Shown here: positions 16,364 through 24,130 of the stretch, piece after piece | Layout of the letters: every line of letters begins with the position of its first letter | Numbering within the stretch: the first letter of the stretch is position 1 | NCBI RefSeq assembly: GCF_003347605.1 | Contig: NZ_QDFZ01000028.1 | Span: forward strand, 1 to 38,864 | DNA length: 38,864 nucleotides | From: Chryseobacterium sp. KLBC 52 | GTDB lineage: Bacteria; Bacteroidota; Bacteroidia; Flavobacteriales; Weeksellaceae | Direction: 5' to 3' | The notes under the pieces: model-generated | The model's input: only the letters and a program-made list of their open reading frames with translations | Database searches by the model: none | What the model was told of the DNA's origin: nothing | Translations under genes and position numbers: made by a program

Positions 16364-16384
16364 TTATTTATCTAATTTTTTTGG

Positions 16385-16392
16385 CAAATTTA
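16385..16392 (-). promoter_or_regulatory. Bacteroidota -7 element for the arginine operon
   Basis: On the minus strand TAAATTTG matches TAnnTTTG, about 21 bases before the GNAT start codon. A TTG lies about 21 bases further upstream in the run TTATTTGG, an acceptable -33 position. It is the only such match in the short region between the two divergent genes on this strand. Confidence 0.6.
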
Positions 16393-16480
16393 AAATATAT
16401 TTTCTTTTAAATCCAAATAAAAAAGATATTTTTTTTGTTTTAAAATTTTAAGCAGGTAAAATTATCTTTATTGAAAATTA

Positions 16481-16519
16481 TACATTTGCTAATTTATTAT
16501 ATATTTGCTAAAATAATAT
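16481..16519 (+). promoter_or_regulatory. Tandem direct repeat with two TAnnTTTG boxes before the InsA-like gene
   Basis: Two adjacent ~19-base units, ACATTTGCTAATTTATTAT and ATATTTGCTAAAATAATAT, carry TACATTTG (16481-16488) and TATATTTG (16500-16507), both matching the -7 consensus. The second lies 16 bases before the ATG at 16524. Repetition of the whole unit, not just the box, suggests a binding site, perhaps for the neighbouring regulator, or two overlapping promoters. Confidence 0.5.
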
Positions 16520-16523
16520 AGTT

Positions 16524-16940
16524 ATGGAAAATACCTGTCCTAAATGCAAGAGTATCAAAGTAGTAAAAAGCGGTATCATCAATGAGAAACAGCGCTTCCA
16601 CTGCAAAGACTGCAACTATTATTTTACCGTCAAAAAATTAGGAAAACAAATTGATGATTACTATGTCACCAAAGCTCTTCAGCTTTATCTGGAAGGCTTA
16701 AGCTACCGTGAAATCGAAAGAATTATTGGGGTTTCCCATGTTACGATAAGCTCATGGATTAAAAAATACAACATCACAAGACCTCCTCATTCTGAATTCC
16801 ATCCTGTCTATAAAATTCTGAAACAAAGTGAACTTATAGAATACATTGCACAGGAAGAGAACATTAAAAACTCCGGAATTATTATCACTCAATTTGCGGA
16901 TAAATACATGCTGATTAAGTGGGAAAGGTTTAAGAAGTAG
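16524..16940 (+). CDS. Zinc-ribbon/HTH protein resembling IS1 InsA; candidate regulator
   Basis: This 138-residue protein has an N-terminal zinc ribbon (Cys5-x2-Cys8 and Cys27-x2-Cys30, followed by NYYFTVKK) and then a helix-turn-helix (ALQLYLEGLSYREIERIIG, then VSHVTISSWIKKYNI, residues ~50-85). This is the arrangement of IS1 InsA and related Zn-finger transposase N-termini. There is no DDE partner and no terminal inverted repeats, so it does not look like an active element. The remaining ~50 residues are unrecognised. It is transcribed divergently from the arg operon with a 160-base shared control region, the classic position for a local regulator. Function is inferred from position only. 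Confidence 0.75.
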   Translation: MENTCPKCKSIKVVKSGIINEKQRFHCKDCNYYFTVKKLGKQIDDYYVTKALQLYLEGLSYREIERIIGVSHVTISSWIKKYNITRPPHSEFHPVYKILKQSELIEYIAQEENIKNSGIIITQFADKYMLIKWERFKK

Positions 16941-17289
16941 TGCAAGGTTCGGGGTTCGGGGTTCGGGGTTCGGGGTTCGAGTTACGAGGTGCGGGATCCG
17001 AGTTATACGATGCGGCCGTGAAGAGATTACGGGTTATTAGGCTTAAAAACCGAGATGAAAACATCTTCACAAAATACTATATATCAAATTATTATAAAAT
17101 TATAATTTTAAAATATCGAATCCCGAACCTCGCATCTGGAATCTCCAAAACCCAGATTCCTCACCCCAAAACTCAAAGTTTCACAAATATTAACTATACC
17201 ATTACCACTAATATATATTAAATTTTCATAAATAAATTATTAATTACAATTTGGCATTCATAAAAAACAACGCCAAAAATTGATAATTT
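16941..17289. repeat. Gene-free spacer with a 7-bp tandem repeat and inverted GC-rich arms
   Basis: Five tandem copies of the heptamer GGTTCGG (last copy GGTTCGA) fill 16946-16980, followed by degenerate AGGTGCGGGATCCGAG. At 17116-17140 CGAATCCCGAACCTCGCATC is an inverted partner, giving stem arms about 150 bases apart. A frame of 93 codons crosses this DNA, but its product (MQGSGFGVRGSGFELRGAGS at the start) only reflects the repeat and is not a gene. The last 70 bases before the porin are AT-rich without a clear TAnnTTTG box. Confidence 0.7.
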
Positions 17290-18669
17290 ATGAAGAAATT
17301 ACTTACATTCATTGGATTAGCTTTAATCAGCAGTTCCTTATATTCACAAGGTTCTCCTGATTATGGTAATGGCTTAAAAATTAACCTCAACCAAAATGGA
17401 GATAAATTTGTCAGATTTATTTTATGGGATCAGTTTTGGTTAAGAAATACTTCCATGAACCCGGGAACTATGGTTGGAGGCGAACCTACTGACAATTCAT
17501 GGAGCCTGGGAAACAGACGATTACGTGCTTTAACCTATGCACAAATTTCTAAAAGATATATGATCCTCCTCCATTTCGGGATCAACAATCAGACATTCAT
17601 CAATGGTGGTGCTTCAGGAACCTCAGGAACAGGAGGTTATGGAAACGGAAAGAAAACGCAGTTATTTTTCCATGATGCCTGGAACGAATATGCAGTTATT
17701 TTACCTGGAGAAGCGGGAAAGTTCAGTTTAACTTTAGGAGCCGGACTTCATTATTACATGGGACTTTCCCGTATGACCATGGCTTCTACACTTAATTTCC
17801 TAACATTAGATTCTCCCGTTTTCTCATGGCCTCTGATTGACAACTCAGACCAGTTTGCAAGACAGCTCGGAATGTTTGCGAAAGGAAAATACGGGAAACT
17901 GGAATACCGTTTCAGTTTAAATAAGCCCTTTGCTACAGATCTTGTTCCCGTGAATGTAACAGATCCTTCTAAAGCAGTAGCAGTAGACAATAATGGAAAT
18001 CCAAGTTTCTCAAAAGCAGGATATGTTGAATATCAATTCCTTGACGAAGAATCCAACACCCTTCCTTTTAAAGTGGGATCTTACCTTGGAACGAAAAAGG
18101 TTTTCAATGTAGGGGCCGGTTTTTATCATCAGGCTGACGGAACAAGAACTTCCGTGAACTCAAACATTGAAAAACATGACATTACCCTTTTTGCAGTCGA
18201 TGCTTTTGCAGACATACCTTTAGGAGAAGCAAAAAACAAAATGGCTGTTTCTGCGTATGCCGGATATTATAACTATAATTTTGGACCAAACTATGTAAGA
18301 AATCTGGGAACGATGAATATTGGAGCTTCTGATCCTAATTTCATCGGCAATAAAGCCATCGCAGGACCAGGAAATCTACAACCCACCATAGGAACAGGTA
18401 ATATTATCTACGCACAGGCTGGTTTACTGTTACCAAGTCAGGCAGAAAAGCCAAAAATCAGAATACAGCCTTTTGCAGCTTATACTCATAAAAGTTTTGA
18501 GGCTTTTGATAAATCTTCCTCACAGTTTGATGTAGGCGCTAACTGGTTCATAGACGGACATCATGCGAAAATCACAACACAATATTCAACAAGACCGGTT
18601 TACACGAATCCTACGGAAAGTCCTTCTTCTAAAGGGGAATTTATTGTGCAGTTTCAAATTTACCTGTAA
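17290..18669 (+). CDS. Outer-membrane beta-barrel porin
   Basis: This 459-residue protein has a signal peptide (MKKLLTFIGLALISSSLYSQ, residues 1-20) and then alternating-residue strands rich in Gly, Tyr and Phe (for example FVRFILWDQFWLRNTS, LGAGLHYYMGLSRM, VSAYAGYYNYNFG) ending in FIVQFQIYL. This pattern fits a phosphate-porin-like barrel of Bacteroidota. It lies just upstream of an MFS organic-acid transporter and CoA-ligase genes, so it probably lets small carboxylates through the outer membrane. The substrate is inferred from the neighbourhood. The 188-base gap to the next gene contains repeats. Confidence 0.85.
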   Translation: MKKLLTFIGLALISSSLYSQGSPDYGNGLKINLNQNGDKFVRFILWDQFWLRNTSMNPGTMVGGEPTDNSWSLGNRRLRALTYAQISKRYMILLHFGINNQTFINGGASGTSGTGGYGNGKKTQLFFHDAWNEYAVILPGEAGKFSLTLGAGLHYYMGLSRMTMASTLNFLTLDSPVFSWPLIDNSDQFARQLGMFAKGKYGKLEYRFSLNKPFATDLVPVNVTDPSKAVAVDNNGNPSFSKAGYVEYQFLDEESNTLPFKVGSYLGTKKVFNVGAGFYHQADGTRTSVNSNIEKHDITLFAVDAFADIPLGEAKNKMAVSAYAGYYNYNFGPNYVRNLGTMNIGASDPNFIGNKAIAGPGNLQPTIGTGNIIYAQAGLLLPSQAEKPKIRIQPFAAYTHKSFEAFDKSSSQFDVGANWFIDGHHAKITTQYSTRPVYTNPTESPSSKGEFIVQFQIYL

Positions 18670-18674
18670 AATCT

Positions 18675-18804
18675 GAACCATTAAGAAGAGTAAAGATTGT
18701 AAGATGAATTAAGGAGATTCTTCATTACATTTCATTTCATTCAGAATGACAATTTTGAAATAAGCCCAAAGCATTGAACTTAATCATAAAGTCCTTAATG
18801 GTTA
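18675..18804. repeat. ~130-bp AACCATTAAG-family element with a nested TCATTC repeat, copy 3
   Basis: TGAACCATTAAG on the left and CCTTAATGGTTA on the right bound the element. Inside, GAGATTCTTCATTACATTTC (from 18714) with TCAGAATGACA at 18741-18751 is a half copy of the 47-bp element at 12194-12240, so one repeat seems to have been inserted into or fused with the other. It fills the porin-MFS spacer. Confidence 0.6.
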
Positions 18805-18857
18805 AAAAAAAGAATTCAATTAAAATCCTATTCCACTAACATCAAAAACTAATCGAT

Positions 18858-20438
18858 ATGAGTGAAAATCATCACGAAACCTACGAAAATATGACCGACA
18901 GGCAGAAGAACCGCACCATCTGGAGCGTGATCACTGCGTCATCCCTTGGAACATTGATAGAATGGTATGACTTCTATATCTTTGGAAGTTTAGCCGTTGT
19001 TTTAGCGACCAAATTTTTCCCTGCTGATAATCCAACTGCTGCCTTTTTATCTACTCTGGCGACTTTTGCTGCCGGATTTGTGGTAAGGCCTTTCGGAGCA
19101 TTATTTTTCGGAAGACTGGGAGATCTTATCGGGAGAAAATATACCTTCCTTGTTACTTTACTGATCATGGGATTTTCCACGTTCCTGATCGGATGTATCC
19201 CAAGTTATGAAACCATTGGCTTTATGGCTCCGGTTTTGGTTTTAATTTTAAGATTACTTCAGGGACTTGCTTTAGGTGGTGAATATGGCGGCGCTGCCAC
19301 TTATGTAGCAGAATATGCCCAGCCTCATCGCCGTGGATACTGGACTTCCTGGATCCAGACTACTGCAACAGCCGGACTTTTCATTTCATTGATTGTTATT
19401 CTTATCACCAAAACAACACTTTCTGCAGAAGAATTTGATACCTGGGGATGGAGAGTTCCTTTCTGGATTTCTATTCTAATGGTTGCTGTATCTTACATCA
19501 TCAGAAAAAATATGAAGGAATCTCCTCTTTTTGCAAAAGCTAAAAGTGAGGGTAAAACATCTAAAAATCCTTTAAAAGAAAGCTTCGGAAATAAATACAA
19601 CTTCAAATTTGTATTATTGGCGTTATTCGGAGCTGCGATGGGACAAGGGGTCATCTGGTACACAGGACAGTTCTACGCGATGAGTTTCCTTCAAAAGGTA
19701 ATGAATGTAGAATCTGCACAGGTAGATTCACTGATGGCCACCGCTTTATTTTTAGGAACGCCTTTCTTCGTATTCTTTGGATGGCTGTCTGATAAAATCG
19801 GGCGAAAAGCGGTGATGATGACGGGAATGCTGGTTGCTATTTTAGCCTACAGACCTATTTACGACAGCATGTTCAAGAGTGTCAACCTCGAAAACAAAAC
19901 CATTGCAGCGAATGGAATTACAGAAAAAAGAACAGCGAAAATCCACAATGACATTGCATCAGACAGTCTGGTTACTTTTCACAAAGAAACGCTTTACACA
20001 GATGGCACTTTAATCAAAAAAGACAGTGTTGTTCACTGGTCACCTGCCGGAGTTGTCATGAAAGACGGAAAAGCTGAAGAAGCCAAAGTTTCTCAAAGTT
20101 TAAAACTAAGTGATAACACCAAATGGTATCTGGTTTTCCTTGTATTTATTCAGGTGATATTTGTAACGATGGTATACGGTCCCATTGCGGCTTTTCTTGT
20201 GGAAATGTTCCCGGTGAGAATCCGATATACTTCAATGTCATTACCTTATCACATCGGAAACGGGGTATTCGGAGGTCTTCTTCCGGCAGTGGCAACTTAT
20301 CTGGTAACGACAGGAAAAGAAGCAGGCCATGCCACATGGTATCTGGAAGGACTCTGGTATCCGATTGGAGTTGCTGCAGTATGTTTAGTAATCGGATTAT
20401 TTTATCTTAAAAATAAGAACAATAATCTTCACGATTAG
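18858..20438 (+). CDS. MFS transporter, metabolite:H+ symporter (MHS) type
   Basis: This 526-residue inner-membrane protein is expected to have 12 helices. MHS signatures are IEWYDFYIFGSLA in helix 1, FGRLGDLIGRKYTF in loop 2-3 and GGEYGGAATYVAEYAQPHRRGYWTS in the helix 4-5 region; FGWLSDKIGRKAVMM follows in loop 8-9. Family members (ProP, KgtP, ShiA) import carboxylates and related solutes. It is about 80-90 residues longer than KgtP, mainly because of a hydrophilic stretch at ~342-418 (NKTIAANGITEKRTAKIHND through SQSLKLSDNTKW) between late helices, probably periplasmic. The setting, between a porin and acyl-CoA synthetases, suggests uptake of acetate, propionate or a related acid; this is inference. 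Confidence 0.9.
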   Translation: MSENHHETYENMTDRQKNRTIWSVITASSLGTLIEWYDFYIFGSLAVVLATKFFPADNPTAAFLSTLATFAAGFVVRPFGALFFGRLGDLIGRKYTFLVTLLIMGFSTFLIGCIPSYETIGFMAPVLVLILRLLQGLALGGEYGGAATYVAEYAQPHRRGYWTSWIQTTATAGLFISLIVILITKTTLSAEEFDTWGWRVPFWISILMVAVSYIIRKNMKESPLFAKAKSEGKTSKNPLKESFGNKYNFKFVLLALFGAAMGQGVIWYTGQFYAMSFLQKVMNVESAQVDSLMATALFLGTPFFVFFGWLSDKIGRKAVMMTGMLVAILAYRPIYDSMFKSVNLENKTIAANGITEKRTAKIHNDIASDSLVTFHKETLYTDGTLIKKDSVVHWSPAGVVMKDGKAEEAKVSQSLKLSDNTKWYLVFLVFIQVIFVTMVYGPIAAFLVEMFPVRIRYTSMSLPYHIGNGVFGGLLPAVATYLVTTGKEAGHATWYLEGLWYPIGVAAVCLVIGLFYLKNKNNNLHD

Positions 20439-20481
20439 ACACTGAATCACTCAAATTTTTATTAATTTTAAAACAACTAAA

Positions 20482-20709
20482 ATGAACGGACTAAAAAAAA
20501 TATTAGGCATTCTCTGGATCGCTATTGCGGTGATTGTAGGCTATTTCGGAATTACGGTATTGGGAATCCCAAAAATCGCTTCCGGAAAACAGGAAGATCT
20601 GGTTTTTGGCATCATCATTCTTTTTGTACTGATGCCGATTATCTCAGGCGGGATGGCCATTTTTGGTTATTATGCCTTAAAAGGAGAATATTCTGACGAT
20701 AAAATTTAA
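20482..20709 (+). CDS. Small two-helix membrane protein following the MFS transporter
   Basis: The 75-residue protein has two hydrophobic helices (ILGILWIAIAVIVGYFGI, ~6-24; IIILFVLMPIISGGMAIFGY, ~45-64) and a short charged tail. It starts 43 bases after the MFS stop and precedes a strong hairpin, so it probably closes that transcription unit. It resembles the small uncharacterised proteins often found beside MFS transporters in Bacteroidota (I believe the DUF6814 family, but this is from memory). It may be an accessory subunit of the transporter. Confidence 0.75.
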   Translation: MNGLKKILGILWIAIAVIVGYFGITVLGIPKIASGKQEDLVFGIIILFVLMPIISGGMAIFGYYALKGEYSDDKI

Positions 20710-20721
20710 AAGCAATAAAAC

Positions 20722-20760
20722 AGATAATTGATGAATGCGTTCATTCATCAATTATCTTTT
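20722..20760 (+). terminator. 16-bp perfect hairpin with short T-run before the sensor genes
   Basis: AGATAATTGATGAATG pairs perfectly with CATTCATCAATTATCT across a CGTT loop, followed by TTT and then an A. It separates the porin/MFS genes from the sensor-kinase genes. It ends only 14 bases before the next ATG, leaving no room for a promoter after it. It may be a partial terminator that lowers expression of the downstream genes, or a processing hairpin. Confidence 0.65.
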
Positions 20761-20774
20761 ATCAAAAATCATTT

Positions 20775-20969
20775 ATGAAAAAAAGACACGAACAAAAACT
20801 TATCATACTGAGTGTAGGGCTTATGATTGCTTTCAGTATTCCGATTTCATTGCTTTTCAACAGTGACAGGGAAGTTTTAGGCTATCCAATGATCCTGATC
20901 TATCTGTTCGTGGTCTGGATGATTTCCATTGTGATTTCTTTTGTAATCGTAAAAAGGTATGATGAGTAG
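20775..20969 (+). CDS. Small membrane protein coupled to the symporter-kinase gene
   Basis: This 64-residue protein has two hydrophobic helices (LIILSVGLMIAFSIPISLLF, ~9-28; YPMILIYLFVVWMISIVISF, ~37-56) and charged ends. Its stop overlaps the start of the symporter/kinase fusion by 11 bases, a sign of translational coupling and of a stoichiometric partner. Its size and placement resemble the small subunits that precede some sodium:solute symporters (DUF485- or DUF4212-like), but I cannot confirm the family. It may help the symporter domain fold or move substrate. Confidence 0.75.
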   Translation: MKKRHEQKLIILSVGLMIAFSIPISLLFNSDREVLGYPMILIYLFVVWMISIVISFVIVKRYDE

Positions 20970-23664
20970 TTTCGCTTTATTTTTTGTTGTTCTGTTTTAC
21001 CTGGCTCTTCTTTTCTTAGTTGCTTATCTGGCAGAGAAGAAAAGGAGTAAAGTCTGGATCAATAATCCTTACATTTACGCCCTTTCTCTTGCGGTATATT
21101 GTACAGCATGGACCTATTATGGAAGCATTGGGGTGGCAGCTACAAGCGGATTAAACTATCTTCCGATCTATATTGGCCCTATTATGATTATCCCGGCATG
21201 GATCTACATCAATACCCGGATTGTAAGAATTTCAAGAGTCAATAAAATAAGCAGTCTTGCCGATTTCATTTCTTTAAGATACGGTAACAGCAGAAGTTTG
21301 AGCGCCATTATCACTATAGTCTGCCTTCTGGCCATAGTTCCTTATATCGGATTGCAGATCAAAGCTATTTCTGAAACCTTTCATTTGGTAACAGAAACAC
21401 CGATGTCCAAAGACATTCTGACCGATAACGCGACTTTTGTGGTGGTCTTAATTGCTTTATTTTCTTCATATTACGGAACACGATATGTGGATGCTTCAGA
21501 AAAGCGGCTGGGAATTATTTCTGCCATTGCACTGGAAAGTTTTTTAAAACTATTTTTTATTATTATTCTTGGACTTTTCGTGATTTATTATGCTTTTGAC
21601 GGATTCTCAGATATCTATGAGAAAGCCAGCAAATTTGAAGATTTTAAAGAAAAAAATACATTCAACGGGATTGAAGGCGCTATGAACTGGATGGTTCTGT
21701 GTATGATTTCTGCAACAGCGATCTGTATTCTCCCAAGACAGTTCCATACTGCCATTGTTGAAAACAGACAGGAAAAGCACATCAGAACAGCTATTTGGTT
21801 TTTCCCGCTTTACCTTTTAATCTTTACCATATTTATTTTCCCGATTGCATGGGGAGGAAGATTGATTTTTGACGGACAAAAAGTAAACTCTGAGTTCTAC
21901 TCCATCCTTATTCCGCAGCATTTTGACAATACATTGATCACTGTGCTTGTTTTTCTTGGTGGATTAAGCTCTTGTATTTCTATGATCATTATTTCTGCTA
22001 TTACTTTATCCATCATGCTTTCCAACAACTTGATCATTCCGTACGGATTGCTGGGAAAATTAAAGTCTGAAAGCGAAGAAAAAAACACGAGAAGCATCAC
22101 CAACATCAGAAAGTTCAGCATTTTTGCCCTGATCATTATGGCTTTTGCCTTTTATAAATATTTCATTCTGAAAACCTCACTGGATTCCGTAGGATTAATT
22201 TCATTTGTTGTGATCGCCCAATTGGCACCTGCATTTTTCGGAGCTTTATTCTGGAGAAGAGGAAGTTATAAAGGTGCTGTTACAGGCCTTTTAGCCGGAT
22301 TAGCGATCTGCTATTTCGGGCTTATTATTCCACAGTACTATTTTTCCTATAATCAGGAATTCAAAGGAGTACTCAGGGAAATGTATAACGCTTTCGGCTT
22401 TTTCACCATTCCTTATCTGGGTAGAATTCCTCAGATCTTTTTCTGGTCGATGCTGGTCAATACAAGCTTATTTACCATTGTTTCTGTTAGCTCCAAAGGA
22501 AATTACCGCGAAAGAAACTTTGCTGAACTTTACGTAGACATTGACAAGTATATTCAAAATCATGAAAATGCATTCATCTGGCGTGGAACAGCTTATATTT
22601 CAGACATTCAGAATATTCTGGAACGTTTTTTAGGCAAAAACAAAACGGAACAGGCCTTAAGAATTTTTAATTTAAAATATAATATTGATTCAAAAACTGA
22701 AACTGCCGATTCAAGATTTATCAAATTTTCAGAAAACCTTTTGGCCGGAAGAATTGGTACTGCTTCCGCTAAAATATTAATTGAAGGCGTTACCAAAGAA
22801 GATAAAATATCTTTAAAAGAGGTTTTGAATATCCTTGAAGAGTCACAGGAAAACATCAGTTTAAATAAAAAACTTACGGAACAGTCCGAGGAATTACAAA
22901 AACTTTCGAATGACTTAAGAACTGCCAACGAAAGCCTGATCATCAAAGACCGTCAAAAAGACGACTTCCTGGACTCTGTTGCACACGAACTGAGAACTCC
23001 GATCACTGCTATTCGTTCTGCCGGAGAAATTTTAGCCGATGATGATGATATTCCTTTTGACATCAAACAGGAGTTTTTAAACAATATCGTTACAGAATCT
23101 GACAGATTGAGTGAAATTATCAATGATATTCTTTATCTGGACAAATTACAGCATGGCGAAATCTCTTTGCACATTCAGGAAAATAATATTATTGAAACGT
23201 ATAAAAAAGCCTTAAACCCTCTCCTCCATCTGATACAGCAGAAAAATATTCATTTGAGTGAAGTTAATCTCCTGAATCAGTCTATATTTGAATATGATGA
23301 AGCAAGAATGATTCAACTTTTTCAGAATATCTGGGGAAATGCCTTGAAATTCACCGAAGAACAGGGAACAATTCAGACTAAAATATTTGAGAAAGAAGAT
23401 CAGCTGATCATCACCATTTTCAATACCGGAAAACATATTCCGGAAGAGGATCTGGAAATGATTTTTGATAAATTTTACCAATCGAAAAATCAAAACATAT
23501 TAAAGCCTACAGGAAGCGGACTGGGACTTGCCATTTCCAAAAAAATAGTGCAGGCACACGGTGGAAGTATAAAAGCAGAAAACAGTGGACTGGGTGTCAC
23601 TTTCACCATCAGCATTCCTGAAAAAACTAAAAAAGAGATTAGAAATGAAGTTGAACACCATTAA
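20959..23664 (+). CDS. Sodium:solute symporter/histidine kinase fusion (CrbS/CbrA-like)
   Basis: This 901-residue inner-membrane sensor has an SSS (SLC5-type) domain of about 13 helices (~1-520), including AYLAEKKRSKVWINNPYIYA and FISLRYGNSRSLSAI. A linker that fits a STAC domain lies at ~540-600 and a coiled coil at ~625-665 (LNKKLTEQSEELQKLSNDLR). The kinase core follows: H-box FLDSVAHELRTPITAI with His676, N-box NIWGNALKF near 790, and ATP-lid motifs IIFNTGKHIPEED and GSGLGLAISKKIVQAHGGS near 850. All key kinase residues are present. In CrbS and CbrA, transport-like and signalling functions share one protein. The adjacent CoA ligases suggest it senses acetate or propionate. The start may be 20959 or the next codon, 20962. 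Confidence 0.93.
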   Translation: MMSSFALFFVVLFYLALLFLVAYLAEKKRSKVWINNPYIYALSLAVYCTAWTYYGSIGVAATSGLNYLPIYIGPIMIIPAWIYINTRIVRISRVNKISSLADFISLRYGNSRSLSAIITIVCLLAIVPYIGLQIKAISETFHLVTETPMSKDILTDNATFVVVLIALFSSYYGTRYVDASEKRLGIISAIALESFLKLFFIIILGLFVIYYAFDGFSDIYEKASKFEDFKEKNTFNGIEGAMNWMVLCMISATAICILPRQFHTAIVENRQEKHIRTAIWFFPLYLLIFTIFIFPIAWGGRLIFDGQKVNSEFYSILIPQHFDNTLITVLVFLGGLSSCISMIIISAITLSIMLSNNLIIPYGLLGKLKSESEEKNTRSITNIRKFSIFALIIMAFAFYKYFILKTSLDSVGLISFVVIAQLAPAFFGALFWRRGSYKGAVTGLLAGLAICYFGLIIPQYYFSYNQEFKGVLREMYNAFGFFTIPYLGRIPQIFFWSMLVNTSLFTIVSVSSKGNYRERNFAELYVDIDKYIQNHENAFIWRGTAYISDIQNILERFLGKNKTEQALRIFNLKYNIDSKTETADSRFIKFSENLLAGRIGTASAKILIEGVTKEDKISLKEVLNILEESQENISLNKKLTEQSEELQKLSNDLRTANESLIIKDRQKDDFLDSVAHELRTPITAIRSAGEILADDDDIPFDIKQEFLNNIVTESDRLSEIINDILYLDKLQHGEISLHIQENNIIETYKKALNPLLHLIQQKNIHLSEVNLLNQSIFEYDEARMIQLFQNIWGNALKFTEEQGTIQTKIFEKEDQLIITIFNTGKHIPEEDLEMIFDKFYQSKNQNILKPTGSGLGLAISKKIVQAHGGSIKAENSGLGVTFTISIPEKTKKEIRNEVEHH

Positions 23665-23673
23665 AACCTTCTT

Positions 23674-24033
23674 ATGAGAAAGATCATTATTGCGGATGAC
23701 GAACACAAAATATTAATGTCGCTAGAATACAGTTTTAAGAAAAACGGCTACGATGTCTATATTGCCCGTGACGGAACGGAAGTCCTTGAATTCCTGAAAA
23801 CGATGGTTCCTGATGTGATCCTTCTCGATATTATGATGCCGAATCTTGATGGCTATAGCACGCTCGATCTCATTAAGCAGGACGAAAAACTAAAGGATAC
23901 CAAAGTCATCTTTCTGAGTGCCAAAAACAATCCAAGAGATATTGAAAAAGGATTGGAAATGGGAGCTGATGCTTATGTTACAAAACCCTACTCGATTAAG
24001 AAACTGATGCAGCAGATTGAGGAGATGTTTTAA
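23674..24033 (+). CDS. Single-domain (receiver-only) response regulator
   Basis: It starts 9 bases after the kinase gene and is 119 residues long, just one receiver domain. Conserved residues are present: acidic pair Asp8-Asp9, phospho-acceptor Asp52 in VILLDIMMPNLDG, Ser82 in VIFLSAKN and Lys104 in YVTKPYS. There is no DNA-binding or enzymatic output domain, unlike CrbR, which carries a LuxR-type HTH. It must therefore act by contacting another protein, or pass phosphate on. It is presumably the partner of the upstream kinase. Confidence 0.95.
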   Translation: MRKIIIADDEHKILMSLEYSFKKNGYDVYIARDGTEVLEFLKTMVPDVILLDIMMPNLDGYSTLDLIKQDEKLKDTKVIFLSAKNNPRDIEKGLEMGADAYVTKPYSIKKLMQQIEEMF

Positions 24034-24035
24034 GA

Positions 24036-24104
24036 GATTGCTTCGCCTTCGGCCGCAATGACACGACTACTTATCCTTGTCAAGGTTTTAAACCTTGACA
24101 AGGA
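24036..24104. repeat. Repeat remnant plus 31-bp palindrome (TCCTTGTCAAGG...), copy 2
   Basis: At 24074-24104 two 15-base arms beginning TCCTTGTCAAGGTTT flank one central T; the copy at 11031-11061 has A there. Just before it, GAGATTGCTTCGCCTTCGGC followed by CGCAATGACA looks like a remnant of another palindromic repeat. No T-run follows on the plus strand, so expression of the next gene need not be blocked. Confidence 0.7.
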
Positions 24105-24130
24105 TAAAAAACCAACACACAACTAATGAT

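Noticed and set aside
16946..16980. Tandem array considered as CRISPR
   Set aside because: Units are 7 bases with no spacers, and no cas genes are present.
16940..17221. 93-codon plus-strand reading frame after the InsA-like gene
   Set aside because: Its first third is a translation of the GGTTCGG tandem repeat and the remainder has no protein-like pattern. It begins at the stop codon of the gene before it.
20123..20410. 95-codon frame inside the MFS gene
   Set aside because: It overlaps the conserved last helices of the transporter in another frame and has no start context.
24074..24104. Palindrome as rho-independent terminator after the receiver gene
   Set aside because: An A-rich, not T-rich, stretch follows on the plus strand; the same palindrome at 11031-11061 also lacks a T-run in the direction of transcription.
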